A DNA stretch of 64,000 nucleotides from Kalaharituber pfeilii (GCA_015179045.1 WHUZ01000067.1:124001-188000), one strand, 5' to 3'; counted from the stretch's first letter, positions 10,057 to 20,363 are shown. The notes: generated by a model from the letters alone, not told the origin. Translations and numbers: made by a program.

Positions 10057-10286
10057 TTTGGGCGGTTTCCCGGTGATGGGCGGTTTCCCGGTGATGGGCG
10101 GTTTCCCGGTGATGGGCGGTTTCCCGGTGATGGGCGGTTTCCCGGTGATGGGCGGTTTCCCGGTGATGGGCGGTTCCCGGTGATGGGCGGTTTCCCGGTG
10201 ATGGGCGGTTTCCCGGTGATGGGCGGTTTCCCGGTGATGGGCGGTTTCCCGGTGATGGGCGGTTTCCCGGTGATGGGCGGTTTCTA
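10057..10286 (+). repeat. 18-bp minisatellite, about 12.7 units
   Basis: Tandem array of GGGCGGTTTCCCGGTGAT. One internal unit lacks a T, which switches the reading frame midway. Otherwise the units are nearly identical, so the array is young or homogenised. Confidence 0.95.
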
Positions 10287-10304
10287 GGTGAAACACTCTG
10301 GAAT

Positions 10305-10435
10305 TTTTTTTTTTTTTTTTTTTATATCATTAATCGCATGCCGCCCTGTGGGCTATGGCGATTTTAGTTACATATGCTAGGGAGGGTAAGTAGGAAATAT
10401 ATAAGGAAGTGTCTGAGTTAGGATGGATATAAATT
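10305..10435 (-). mobile_element. T1 retroposon with 131-bp insertion
   Basis: TSD AACACTCTGGAA at 10292-10303 and 10436-10447. The minus strand ends with the T1 tail (ACA triloop) and a poly(A) of about 18. About 70 bp of body precede it, ending in CATATGTAACTAAAA. Confidence 0.85.
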
Positions 10436-10456
10436 AACACTCTGGAATACATGATG

Positions 10457-11043
10457 TTTTTTTTTTGTTTTGTTTTTATTTCATCACTTGCATGCCGCCC
10501 TACGGGCTATGGCGAGGGTTTTATTAAGAGAAAAGAACGACTAATTGTCTAAATACATGTAATACCCGCGGTGCTCATCCATGGTGCGAGTAGTAGTGGG
10601 CCAGTCTGTTCGTCTCCCTACTTCCGTCCTCTGTCCCATTCATACTGGTCCACTCGCAGCCATCGCCCTCCAAGCCTGACTCTTCCAACGTCGGTATGGT
10701 TTTCCAAGTAGACCACCGCTGAGCTTGTCGTTTTTCCCTCGTTGACTAACGTGTCCTTTTTTCTCAGCCAACGGATGCCGGTAGTCTTGCCTAATTCTTG
10801 GTTAGCTGCCTCCAGCCATCTCCGGACCTTCCCTAAGTCCTTCCTCAGGGCTATTCCGTGTACAACGATGCCGATCTTTATCGTGGTGCTGGCATCGGGG
10901 GTAGGTGGTGTGGTGGGGAGCTTGGTCTTGGGGCGGGAGGGAGTCCTGGGTGTCTGGGTCTTTTGCGTTGGGCTCGGGGTAGGCTTGGAGCTTGATGGGG
11001 TGGTGTTATCAGGCGCGGGCCTGCGGTGTCGCCGACCGGAGGT
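10457..11043 (-). mobile_element. Half-LINE: ORF1 end joined to a T1 tail, no ORF2
   Basis: A discrete insertion bounded by GGAATACATGATG (10444-10456) and GGAATACATAATG (11044-11056). On the minus strand it encodes the C-terminal part of a Tad-like LINE ORF1 (gag-like) protein, with motifs IVVHGIALRKDLGKVRRWLE, GIRWLRKKDTLV, VVYLEN and VRLGGRWLR, ending at the stop near 10618. About 100 bp of 3' UTR (TTCTCTTAATAAAACCC) then run into the T1 tail and an A-rich end. Reverse transcriptase and RNase H are absent although ORF1 and tail are contiguous. It must therefore have been copied from a deleted master or a spliced or jumped template and mobilised in trans. Relatives lie at 26880-27577 and 11889-12785. 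Confidence 0.82.
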
Positions 11044-11056
11044 GGAATACATAATG

Positions 11057-11288
11057 TATGACAAATGAATACATGACGTATGAGACAACTAGAAAGTAGT
11101 AGAACATTGCAGAATGATATAGAAGAAATAGAAACAACAGAACGCGGTGGAAAGACTGAACGTTGTACTTTACCATTTTCAACAAGCGAATCAAGGACTA
11201 CATCAATGGGGATTACGACTTCGCCAGAGGACCCGAGACCATAATGATCCTAACGAGACCATAATGATCCTAAAGAAAGGAAGGGACA
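11057..11288. other. Spacer with a 20-bp tandem doublet
   Basis: No gene is seen. CGAGACCATAATGATCCTAA is present twice in tandem at about 11234-11273, perhaps a small local duplication. Confidence 0.5.
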
Positions 11289-11346
11289 TTTTTTTTTTTT
11301 TTTTTATATATCATTAATCGCGTGCCCCCTTATGAGCTATGGCGAT
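11289..11346 (-). mobile_element. T1 short retroposon with TSD
   Basis: Minus-strand T1 tail starting at ATCGCCATAG, with a perturbed stem (GCTCATAAGGGGGC) and about 17 A. TSD AAAGGAAGGGACA at 11276-11288 and 11347-11359. Confidence 0.85.
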
Positions 11347-11368
11347 AAAGGAAGGGACAGGAACGACA

Positions 11369-11426
11369 TTGCCATAGCCCCAAGGCGACCAGCGATCACT
11401 GATAAAAAAAAAAAAAAAAGAAAAAA
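11369..11426 (+). mobile_element. T1 short retroposon, diverged
   Basis: A T1-like tail (TTGCCATAGCCCCAAGGCGA, then CCAGCGATCACTGAT) is followed by an A-rich tract. It sits 10 bp from the preceding copy in the opposite orientation. No convincing TSD. Confidence 0.65.
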
Positions 11427-11429
11427 TCA

Positions 11430-11888
11430 GGAGTTGGAGACGGATAACTCTACTAAACACGGTGGCCAAGCTAGGGCAGAAGTTAGTGGCAAACCTACTA
11501 CAATCCCAGGACGACCTCTTCCAACACCAAGCAAGCTACACAGAATCGCAGAGGGGCTACCGACCCCGGACGGGCCAGAAAATGCGGTCAGAAGGGCTTC
11601 GGACCGGAGAGCGGCCAGGGGGGGTTGGATATCGCCATTATGTGGGCCAAAGGCCCTGCCATGGCGAACAGCGGCACGTGGGGTCACGTGAAAAAAAAAG
11701 TGGGTCAAAGGACACAAAGGCGTTAAGGGCAATGAAGAGGCCGACAAGGCAGCCAGGATAACCACATACGTGCAATATCAGGAGAAGCTGGTCACAGAAG
11801 CCGGAATGCGCCAACACGTGAAGGGCCAGTGAGCAAAGGAGAGGGATAGGCTGGGTCTGAGCTACAGACCCCTCCAGAGACTCGGCCT
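11430..11888 (+). pseudogene. LINE RNase H fragment, disrupted
   Basis: Plus-strand remnant of a Tad-like LINE RNase H region. After removing the T2 insertion at 11654-11699 the frame reads through the WVKGHKGVKGNEEADKAA motif, which is the conserved His and last Asp region of LINE RNase H, followed by TEAGMRQ as in the copy at 56009-56610. An in-frame stop follows and the copy ends at another poly(T) insertion at 11889. Confidence 0.75.
11654..11699 (+). mobile_element. T2 short retroposon inside LINE RNase H
   Basis: A 46-bp T2 tail beginning CCTGCCATGGCGAACAGC. It is flanked by GTGGGCCAAAGG (11642-11653) and GTGGGTCAAAGG (11700-11711), which duplicate the codons of the WVK(G/A)H motif. 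Confidence 0.85.
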
Positions 11889-12785
11889 TTTTTTTTTTTT
11901 TTTTCAAGTAACCCTGCTTGCAGCTGTTCGCCACGGCAGGGTCCCTGGACCGAAGTCCTTATGGCCCGGAGACAGGCACCTGTACAACTACCTACACATT
12001 CGTCCCCTTGTAAAAAATATACAAAGGACCCCACTACTTCGGTGATGCGGAGGAAACACAAAGCGAGAGCCCAATGTCCCATGAGAACAATCAAGCACGA
12101 ATACCCAAATATCCCCCCAGAAAATCAAGCAGTCATGTCCATCTCCTCCACATCCCTCCCCTTCCCCTTTCCATCCACCTTTGTGGTTCTGTTCCAATCA
12201 TACAGGCACGAGTGGTGCCATTTTGCCTGATAACCGTATCTTCACTAGTGTTTAACTATCTGATTCTACCTCCCCCTCTAGGTAGATAACAATCGAGCTA
12301 GTCTTCGTTCCCTCCCTCCTTTCTTTATTTACTAACTATCTTGTTGCGACAATTCTCCCCATCCGTGGGTTCGCCTTTTCCATCCAATCTCTTACTTTCC
12401 CAACTTTCTTCATTACCGCTATTTTATGTACCACAACTGCTTGGCTAGATTGCAGGAGTCTTTCTTTCTGGGATGTTCTTGCTTTCAGAGATGATATTGG
12501 AGGCTTCTTTTCCTTCTGCTTTGGGGGGTGGGCACTGGACCCCCTTTCTGCACTTTTGGATTGGGGAGCGGTAGACTTTGTCCGACTTTTTAGTGGTGCC
12601 ATTGGAAGGAGGTCAGATTTCATTGTCGGAGGTGTGTTTGGTAGAATGTGTTGAGAAACAATTGCTGTATACGATAGCGGAGGTGGTGTTTCCGGTGGAA
12701 TATGTTGTAAAACTATTGCTACATAAGACAGTGGAGATGGTGTTTCTGAATCAGTCTGTAACATTCTTTCTTTCCTTTTATACAC
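11889..12785 (-). mobile_element. LINE ORF1 fragment ending in a long T2 tail
   Basis: On the minus strand a frame from about 12785 to 12336 has a Ser/Pro-rich part with two imperfect repeats (ETPSPLSYVAIVLQHIPP and ETPPPLSYTAIVSQHILP) followed by VVVHKIAVMKKVGKVRDWME, a weak match to the ORF1 domain at 10457-11043. About 350 bp of 3' sequence follow, then a T2 long tail (GCCTGTCTCCGGGC at about 11972, CCGTGGCGAACAGCTGCAAG) and 18 A ending at 11889. This fits a half-LINE using the T2 tail, but the 5' end and TSD were not found. Confidence 0.5.
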
Positions 12786-12789
12786 AACG

Positions 12790-13380
12790 TTTCTAGCTTA
12801 CTACTTGCTCCTTGCAACTCTTTGCTCTTGGAATTATTGCAAGTAGTGCTACCGTCATATGTAGGAGATTGATGCATGTTAGGAACCTACATATTGGCTC
12901 GAAGTTTGATCTTGTCTTCTGGTCTTCTATATATTTCTGGACGTATTCAATGATATCTACAGCTGCCCAAGCACCTCAATCATATTGACTCTACCAAGTC
13001 TTTCACTAATTTACTTGAGTAATGGGGCTCGAGGCAGGTGCTTCTGGCTAATATTGTTTTGGCACCTATATTTATATCTGTGTTTTTAGGTGCTGGGCTG
13101 CCCAACGCCATGAATCTATTGGTCCGATCCGTGGTGGAAGTGCCAAGATGGTGGTGTGCTGGCAACAGTGTGGGGAGCTGAAGATTTCCTCAAAACTTTA
13201 CCTAAGGGGGAAACTTGAGGAGTTGGGTATTTTGGAATAAAAATTTGACCAAAGGACTCAGTGCACTGAGAGCTTTCGATCTGTGTATGCTTCGCAGTGG
13301 GGACCGTTGTGTTGCGAAGCAGCTTCCGAGTGCTCGTCCTCTTGAAGTGGTTGTTGTTGTGATAACCGAGAAGTACTGGG
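12790..13380. other. Unassigned, possibly LINE-derived
   Basis: The minus-strand frame around 13116-13454 lacks a recognisable domain. It may be the 5' continuation of the LINE fragment ending at 11889, but nothing shows this directly. Confidence 0.25.
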
Positions 13381-13883
13381 CATGGAGGGCGAGCAGCGGC
13401 CAGGAAGACAGAGAGGCAACGAACACAGGCATCATGGACAAAGAAAGGGAGCAAGTCCTGCTGGACAGACGGCTGAGAGAGCGCCTGGAGAGACTGTGGG
13501 ACCGCGCAGAGAACGCATAGGTGGCCAGGTTGAACGTTGTGGTAGAGGCCATAGCAGGAAGGGTGGAACAGGAGTTGGCCAGGCCATTGAGAACCCGGGG
13601 CGCACAGAGCAGAACGACACCGGTGTACCAGCCATATGGGTTAGACTGCGCACCGAGGTTCCAAACCACGGGCCTGGGAGGGCCTCCATTCCTCGACAAC
13701 ACGTTGGTATACGACAACCGAGAACCAGACTTCTTCCTCCGGCCCAATCTGGGGGGACTGGGGTAAGGCCGGCAGTCCCGATCATCGATCTGAGGAGCCA
13801 GGAGAACCCGACGAGCATCACGGCGACACCGAACAAGCAGGACGCTAGCACCATAAACAAGCCAGATTTTTTTTCCAGAAAGA

Positions 13884-14156
13884 ATGGAGGACGTCACATA
13901 CAGCAACACCAGACTGGCAGACGGCAGGCAGAAAACAGCACAGGAACAGCGACCAGCCGCCGACAGGAGCCAAACCGATGCGAGCGGACCCACTTCTCCG
14001 TGCACTAGCGCCAAGAGCACGCAGCACACGAGCACGAGTGGTGCCAAGTCCAGCTCGAACAGTTCCACCAACACCGCCCAATCCTCGAGCACCACCGAAC
14101 GCTCGGACAGCCCGAACAGTTCTAACATGCACCACCAGTACTCGAGCGCCACCTAG
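13884..14156 (+). pseudogene. LINE ORF1 N-terminal fragment (copy 1)
   Basis: An ATG at 13884 opens a 90-codon Ser/Thr/Gln-rich frame starting MEDVTYSNTRLAD. The same start recurs at 14248 as MEDVSYSNTRLND, preceded in both by GGCAGTCCCGA. The conserved start and 5' leader of two otherwise diverged copies suggest the 5' end of an ORF1. The assignment to the LINEs in the window is inferred from composition and neighbourhood. Confidence 0.4.
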
Positions 14157-14191
14157 AGCTCCGGCAGCTCGAGTGGCCCCACAGTACCAAC

Positions 14192-14225
14192 ATTTTTTTT
14201 TTTTTTTTTAAATATCAGTGATCGG
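14192..14225 (-). mobile_element. T1 micro-retroposon
   Basis: The minus strand is CGATCACTGATATTT plus about 17 A, the extreme 3' end of a T1 tail. Flanks ACAGTACCAACA and GCAGTCCCGACA match at 9 of 12 positions, a weak TSD. Confidence 0.5.
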
Positions 14226-14247
14226 CAGTCCCGACATACTGGAGAGC

Positions 14248-14560
14248 ATGGAAGACGTGTCATACAGCAACACCAGGCTGAATGACAGCATACACAGCTC
14301 AAACAGCACATAGGGGCAAACCCTCCAGCCCCGACCCGGCCGGCCGCACCAGCAATACAATCCCAGTCCAATTCCCGAAGAAACTGGCCGCGGACGAACC
14401 ACGACAAGTCAACATCGAGGGAACAAGGACAACAGTTCAAGGAGGAGCGAACTCGGGGCCCCGGAGGGGCAGACGGAGCCGGGCACCCACGGGGCACGCC
14501 GCCGCCAACGACAAGAAAAGGCACTCACCCAGAACAGCCACGGACCGGCAGAGAAGACCC
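14248..14560 (+). pseudogene. LINE ORF1 N-terminal fragment (copy 2)
   Basis: The frame opens MEDVSYSNTRLND and meets a stop after about 22 codons. The downstream sequence stays Pro/Arg/Thr-rich in shifting frames. It is related to copy 1 at 13884 and lies directly after the poly(T) of a T1 micro-insertion. Confidence 0.35.
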
Positions 14561-14699
14561 TGATCCCAACAGCACCGGCGGGAATCACAGCACCGACCCC
14601 AACCATGCATAGCAGCACCAGCGAAGACCACAGAACCCAAGTCATATGCGGCAGCAGCTGCAGAGCATAAGAATCTTTGTACGCTTCTCATGTAGACTT

Positions 14700-15180
14700 T
14701 CACTGCTAAAGAACGTTTAGACAGCTAAACCGTCTCATGGTGTTCCATGGAAACGGATGATAAGGCCATATACCTCTATTGTATACTGAATTGTAACTTT
14801 GAGCTCAGCCTTCAATTTCTGCAACGGTTGAAGAGAAAGTTAGCAGAAAACATAGTCACAGATGGATAGAGTTCGTGAAGGAGAATCTATTGTTGGTCTC
14901 GCGACCCTGACTATCGCTCATTCATGACCATGTCTTGAACAGTGGTGCGCTGATGAGGTTAAGATCTCGACATGACCAGACGGTGAAACGCAAAGCAAAA
15001 AGGCGTCGGCTATGGCCAACCAGTCGGTGAGGCAAGACCTGCTATATAATAATTGTATTCCAGCACGCTAACACAAGAGAGACGTACTTATGTACTTACT
15101 CGACCAAGTATCGATTACTATTAAATCACTACCTACATGCTCCTTACATACTTCCTCAAGTAGTTACCTACTTTAAAGAC
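14700..15180. other. No supported gene
   Basis: No recognisable domain or repeat. It ends just upstream of the small frame at 15191. Confidence 0.4.
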
Positions 15181-15190
15181 ACTCTTCATC

Positions 15191-15586
15191 ATGGCGGTTA
15201 AACTCGCCGATTCCAATTTCGGATCTATTGCTACAGAAGTTATTATCGAATCCAACCACATTCCATCCTCACCAACAGCTACACTTGTGGATGATTTAGG
15301 GGACTATCTCAATGGCTATGATCTTGTCATCAAGTAATACAATGGTTCCTGTGTCCCTACTGACATGCTTCAGCGCCAGAAGAACAAGATGGGTGATCTG
15401 ATGGTCCAGTTTGTGAGGTTGCTGAGAGAGCATGGGGTGACTACTTTATATACAAATCAGGTGTCCGTGGAGTTGCTAATGGACTTTAGAGATGATGTGA
15501 AGAATGCATTGCAGGATATGGTGAATGAACACTACAGTATAATCCAAGCAAACATAAAAGGAAAAGGTAATTGTAACAAGAGGTAG
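15191..15586 (+). pseudogene. Small hypothetical gene with one in-frame TAA
   Basis: From ATG at 15191 the frame reads 48 codons (MAVKLADSNFGSIATEV...), meets TAA at 15335-15337, and continues in the same frame for 83 more codons to TAG at 15584-15586 (QVSVELLMDFRDDVKNALQD near the middle of the second part). Both halves look coding and helical, so a single CAA-to-TAA change would explain the break. I do not recognise the family. A short intron removing the stop cannot be excluded, but no good splice pair is visible. Confidence 0.5.
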
Positions 15587-15648
15587 GTAGGTAGTCCTAC
15601 TGCTATAAACTGATTAAACAAGCCACAAGTTTCTTCTGTTATGCGATG

Positions 15649-15652
<4 letters not shown>

Positions 15653-15685
<33 letters not shown>

Positions 15686-15723
15686 CTTAATATCATTAAT
15701 CGCATGCCGCCCTGTGGGCTATG
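15653..15723 (-). mobile_element. T1 short retroposon with TSD
   Basis: T1 tail starting at CATAGCCC with an ACA triloop and a poly(A) of about 30 on the minus strand. TSD ATGCGATGGTAT at 15641-15652 and 15724-15735. Confidence 0.88.
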
Positions 15724-15994
15724 ATGCGATGGTATCTTTCATACATGTTACGCTTATTGTAATTATATAATCATGATTAGAGTGACCATCTATTGGTATT
15801 TATTTTCTCTCTTATAAAAAAAGTGGATTTTCTTTAATCAATCGTAGATGATTCACTATGGACTCAAAGATGTCGAGTTACAGATGTGACCTTCCTTGTT
15901 GCTTGGCATTTATAACTCCAGCAGATACTCCAATTGATCAATATATAATCTCTATAGCCCTCATTCATTGAGTTATAATACAGAATAGGATGCA

Positions 15995-16364
15995 ATGTTT
16001 GAGGAGGTCTATTTGGTTAGAGGTAGGGTATCGATGCAAGCCTTCACGGAAGGTGAACGCAAAAGGGTAGAAGCCAGGACGCTGAGATTCCGACAAGAAC
16101 AGATAAGAGACGAGGAAGGGGACCACAAATACCTAAGGGGCACCCTTGAAAACCGAGAACCCCTACCCCTAGCCCTACTACCGGCTCTCCCAGCCGACGC
16201 CGAAAAAGAGGAATGGGAGAGAGCCATCGCTGACGCGTAAGATGAGGGATGGGGAAGTGTGTACACAGACGGCAGTCAAATCGAAGGGAGGGCGGGCGCC
16301 AGCACATGCGCCCAGGGGGGTCAGGGCCGCCACATACCTGGGCACAGGCGGTATGCGAGTAATG

Positions 16365-16398
<34 letters not shown>

Positions 16399-16641
16399 CT
16401 GGGCACACGGGCGACTGTCAATGATGCGGAACAATAGCTATAGCAATAGGACAGGCACTAGAGTCACAGCAAGGAGAGATCCTCATGATATCCGACTTTA
16501 AGACAGCGATCACACAACTCCAAAGAATCGCCGAAGGCAAGCCCACACATGGCCGTTGCTATTTTCTCTATGATTTGGTAATACCGAAGGAACAAGAATT
16601 TTTCACTAAAGAAGGCAGGCTACGACAAATCTTGGGAAACT
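15995..16641 (+). pseudogene. LINE RNase H N-terminal part, disrupted
   Basis: The plus strand encodes a linker then the first RNase H strand, YTDGSQIEGRAGA (Asp of the catalytic set), and after the T1 insertion further RNase H sequence (AIAIGQALE, ILMISDFKTAITQLQ with the third catalytic Asp). A TAA at 16238-16240 and a TAG after the insertion break the frame. The fragment ends near 16641, so the last RNase H helix is missing. Confidence 0.7.
16347..16395 (+). mobile_element. T1 micro-retroposon inside LINE RNase H
   Basis: GGCGGTATGCGAGTAATG plus about 31 A, truncated within the hairpin. The 12-bp TSD TACCTGGGCACA lies at 16335-16346 and 16396-16407. Confidence 0.88.
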
Positions 16642-16715
16642 AGATGGTAATTCAATGCTTGAAATACATAGATTTATGAATAATAATGTAATAGTGATAT
16701 TCAATTCAATTAGTC

Positions 16716-18674
16716 TTACGGCATAGGGTAGAACATCAAACCACTTCTATCGTACACAACCATACCCTTTTCAAGGATTTGAAAGTGATGTAAACTAAAA
16801 AACACGTCATCCGAGCAAAGAACTCCCACTTTTTTCCCGGAGTGTATTACAACCCAACTACTGCACGGACGCAGGCTATGTGTGAATAACTGGTAAACGG
16901 TATCGATGTTATCAGACAATGCTAATGCAACACCATGGCCAAGGAAAAATCGCAGGTACATGGTCATCTCATGGTAGATTGCGTGTGGTTTAGGATGAGC
17001 TTCCACCTTATAATCTACTCCATTTTCATCAGCCTTTGTAATCCATGCACACAGCTGATAGCCGAAGAATTGGATTTCCTTTGGGGCTTCGGAAAGGTAT
17101 TCTGCACCATGAACCTGAGGTTCGCCATTAATTTGAACGCTGTGGGGACCCGGCAGTTCCTGGTGTACGAAAGTCTTTGGACATGACTTCAACTCTTCCC
17201 ACGTTGGGAAGAGACCAAACAGGCCTGATAATGGGCAATTGAAGAAAAGTTCAGCTAATATCGTCGCAGGTGCACTCCTCAAACAGCGCTTCCAGCCATC
17301 CTCCACTGGTTCATCTTTTGAGTACAATGGTAACTCCTCAAAATGCAACAAGTAGCTAAGGCCAGCAATCTTGTCAATCTCTTTCGAGGCCTTTCGTTGG
17401 TCCATTTCCCTTACCAATGCAATGATGCTTCGATTGGAGTTGAATCCTTGCATTGTATCCTCAATATCACGCAGAAATTCTCGAAGTCGTTTATGAGTGC
17501 CCCGCCAGGTAGATACCGTATTGAGAGGATTGATGAATGTTTCAAGAAGTCCACCATTGACTGATTGGGTGTTATACTCTTGCAATGTCCAAGCACGATT
17601 GAGCCAGTGGTGCTCATGATGCCAGTCGGTGGTCTTAAAAGCTCTCCCAAGGCCATTGAAATAACGTAGTACGCCGGTCGCGTTCTTGTAGATATTTCCA
17701 ATTGTCGGAACATCCAAACTCAGTTCGTCGGTTTGACCTGGGCCTAGTTCTAGGGCTTCAAGGAGTGACCTCTGCAGGCTTGAAGGAATGGTACGGTCAT
17801 TCGGATGCGCCGTTTGCCGAAGGCATAGTACGTCAAGCCAGCAGTATCGGATCGACGGGAAGTACCCTAACACTTCATTCCGGATAAGTTCGAGATCAGT
17901 TCCTTTAGGAAGTGGAACAGCCCATGACCACTGATTGACGGGCGTATAATCATACGCAAGCTCAGTTTCCTCTACCCAGCTATGAGAGATGGCGACATAG
18001 TCAGGCACCACACCTACAGTCCATGGCAATTGGAGCAGGTAAAATGGGATGACTCTGTTGACCCTGAGATCCCATAATCTGCGCGGGAAAACATTGTAGG
18101 GGGCCGTAATGACGGCTTTTTTGGCATCTATGTACTGTTGTCGCGTAGAGGCGTAGGACAAGTGTACTCCAGCTATTGCTTGATTATCAAGCGCCGGTAC
18201 CAGCTTTGTTTTATCTAAAATGAATCCGCGTGGACTAAAACCAAACCAATGACTTATCAAGGTACAGGTAAGGGCAAAATCAAGCACCTCAAAAATTTCA
18301 TCGCCCATTCGCGAGCGTAGTTCACCGGCACTGGGAATGTTGTGAATCTCAGAGGTCTCAGGGTCTGAGACTGTCATTCGGAGGTCGGGGGAGGTTAGTC
18401 CCAACGGTGGCGACATAAATATACTGCTCTCAAACAAGAACTTGGTTATGATTTCAATTACGGGACCTGATGGTGGGATGTCGAAGAAGAATGAGAGACC
18501 CTGGTCCCCGGGAGAGAGAATATACCCTATGAAGGGCAGATGGTATCTCTGCATCGGCACTTGGATTCTGTTATTCCAGCTAAAGATTCCAGCAAACCTT
18601 TCTTGCACAGAGCCGATTTTGGAGAAAAGCGCTACAGGAGGTTTCGTTAGTGGCACTTGAACGATGAAGCCCAT
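16716..18674 (-). CDS. HET-domain protein
   Basis: A 652-codon intronless frame from ATG at 18674. The HET core lies at about residues 225-370: DYVAISHSW at 225-233, RYCWLDVLCLRQ at 276-287, VPTIGNIYKNATGVLRYFNG from 322 and HHWLNRAWTLQE at 355-366. It is paralogous to the gene at 5875-8259 through the core and the APYNVFPRRLWDLRVNRVIP segment just before it, but the N-terminal 190 residues differ and show no HeLo-like domain. HET proteins mediate fungal incompatibility and cell death. A 5' extension is possible: an intron from GTATGT at 18941 to CTATAG at 18678 would join the LDLN-repeat gene upstream to this frame in phase. Without transcript data the ATG at 18674 is the simplest start. Confidence 0.88.
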   Translation of the reverse strand: MGFIVQVPLTKPPVALFSKIGSVQERFAGIFSWNNRIQVPMQRYHLPFIGYILSPGDQGLSFFFDIPPSGPVIEIITKFLFESSIFMSPPLGLTSPDLRMTVSDPETSEIHNIPSAGELRSRMGDEIFEVLDFALTCTLISHWFGFSPRGFILDKTKLVPALDNQAIAGVHLSYASTRQQYIDAKKAVITAPYNVFPRRLWDLRVNRVIPFYLLQLPWTVGVVPDYVAISHSWVEETELAYDYTPVNQWSWAVPLPKGTDLELIRNEVLGYFPSIRYCWLDVLCLRQTAHPNDRTIPSSLQRSLLEALELGPGQTDELSLDVPTIGNIYKNATGVLRYFNGLGRAFKTTDWHHEHHWLNRAWTLQEYNTQSVNGGLLETFINPLNTVSTWRGTHKRLREFLRDIEDTMQGFNSNRSIIALVREMDQRKASKEIDKIAGLSYLLHFEELPLYSKDEPVEDGWKRCLRSAPATILAELFFNCPLSGLFGLFPTWEELKSCPKTFVHQELPGPHSVQINGEPQVHGAEYLSEAPKEIQFFGYQLCAWITKADENGVDYKVEAHPKPHAIYHEMTMYLRFFLGHGVALALSDNIDTVYQLFTHSLRPCSSWVVIHSGKKVGVLCSDDVFFSLHHFQILEKGMVVYDRSGLMFYPMP

Positions 18675-18926
18675 GCCCTATAGCGATCTAGCAAGCCAGG
18701 ACTGACATCTCGCTATATATGAATATGCCGGGCAGATGGTTATGGCGCACGTGTTTGTTTCACACTTACATATGACATCACGACCTTGAAAACCTTCACC
18801 GGTATTCGCTCTTATAGAGCTCCCGATTATCAGGCAGGGGCAATATGTCCCATTATTCCATTGCTGTATCCGTACAAAAATGATGCATTGAAAAACAGGT
18901 AATCAGCTTGTTGTCCGCCTAAAGAA

Positions 18927-19573
18927 TTAAGGGTTACATACGATGGCACATTCAACATTGGCCCAGCGGAAGCGCAGTGAGGGTTCCGAGTCATTCAAGT
19001 CAAGGAGCATCGGGTCAAAAATGCTATCAGGCTGCAATTCATTCAAGTCAAGAGACGTCAGGTCATCAATGCTTTCTCGCTTCGAGTCGTTCAAGTCAAG
19101 GGACATCGGTTCATAAAGACCATCATGCATTGAGTCATCCACGAGAGGTGCCTGCTCTGTTGTTGTCAGCATCGGAGCAAAATCACAACCGTTCGGTCCC
19201 TCTGGGTCGAAGTTGAATTCCTCTCCAGCTTGGTGAGAAGAAATGCTAGGAAATTCCAGCCGGAAGGACCCCGATTGCGACGTCCTGACACTGGGCGAAC
19301 CGTGAGTGGAGCCATGCCCGAACGACCTAAGACCATCGCTGTCATTATTATAACTTGCAAGATCTAGTCCTGTAACAACTCCGAATGTTGGATACCCTAT
19401 ACAGGGTCCATAGCTGGCTATGGGTGATATTGCGATAGTAGGTTTTTATTGTGAAAGGGCCTTTACCTTGGTAGTGTCTCTCTGTATCTCCAAATTCTGG
19501 AGTCCTCCTTGGAAGGCCGTATAGGAGATTGGCTGCGAGACCGTCGACCTTGTTTTGACGTTGGTGAATTCAT
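18927..19573 (-). CDS. Two-exon gene with LDLN repeats
   Basis: Exon 1 is 19467-19573 (ATG at 19573, MNSPTSKQGRRSRSQSP) and exon 2 is 18927-19413, separated by a 53-bp intron with GTAAAG at its start and GCCAG at its end. The spliced frame is 198 codons with no stop before TAA. The protein is Ser/Arg-rich at the start, low-complexity in the middle, and carries three LDLN(D/E) motifs 17-19 residues apart near the C-terminus (EPMSLDLNDS, LTSLDLNELQ, PMLLDLNDSE). No family was recognised. It lies 253 bp upstream of the HET gene on the same strand. A GTATGT at 18936-18941 could be a donor that splices in phase to the HET frame, making this the N-terminal part of a larger protein. Confidence 0.55.
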
Positions 19574-19599
19574 TGTCGAGCTCTCAGCGCAGAATGTGC

Positions 19600-20360
19600 C
19601 GGACAAAATGAAGAGGCTTCACTACAATAAGCTTAAAAGTGCTTGGCACTGAGATTGGTATGGCTGTACGCGTGGAGGAATTAAGCGTGTATGTCATATG
19701 TCGAGATGCAAAGACCTTCTGACGATAAGCGGAGGCTCCAGGACTGTGTCGCGCTGCGGAGAACAACACAACAATACGTACGTGCCTAGCACGAATTTTT
19801 CGGGGGAAAAGCGGGACATGCATCCGAGTGTACCCCCCTTGGCAGCTCCTTCAACCGCTGTTCGAAAAATCACTAAAAAAATTCTATAAAGCGGCAGGAA
19901 AATTACGAAAGGATAATAGACAACATGAATGGACATCAGAGTATTTACATCTTTTCTCATAAATAAAAAGGAAGTATTTCTGGTTGAGTTGCTGGTTTTT
20001 GCCAGAGGGATCCTCTCGGATGTATGTGTCAAGACTTCAAAGCTTGGTAAAGCGCTTTTCCATATACAGCATAGTCCCAAAGACTTTTTGCTGGGCACTG
20101 CATGATTGTCTTGGCGTAGTTAGCCTAAGGAGAGCCGCATCACATGACCCTGCTTCTTTGTGTTTCTTAGAACCCAGCATAACATTGATATATTTGGATC
20201 TCGGAAGATTTTCTACCTCAGGTTCCGGCCAGAAGTGGTACAGGCATCGTAGATAGGAAAGAGAGCCGTAACCTGTCCCCCCACAGAGCTTATTGAACGG
20301 ATCAAGAAATGTACTTCAGCTCTTGTAAGTGGAGGCCATCTAATGCTGCATTGATGCCTC
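19600..20360. other. No supported gene
   Basis: Several open frames exist on both strands but none shows splice-supported extension or a known motif. Confidence 0.35.
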
Positions 20361-20363
20361 ATT

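Noticed and set aside
10057..10286. Possible CRISPR array
   Set aside because: The units are contiguous 18-mers with no unique spacers, and the context is eukaryotic.
9955..10296. Repetitive open frames on both strands over the 18-bp array
   Set aside because: An 18-bp unit without stops keeps all frames open automatically. The translations are only the repeat, and there is no coding signal outside it.
13202..14152. 316-codon minus-strand frame
   Set aside because: It lies opposite LINE-like 5' sequence, shows no domain, and its hydrophobic composition is the complement of Gln/Ser/Thr-rich coding sequence.
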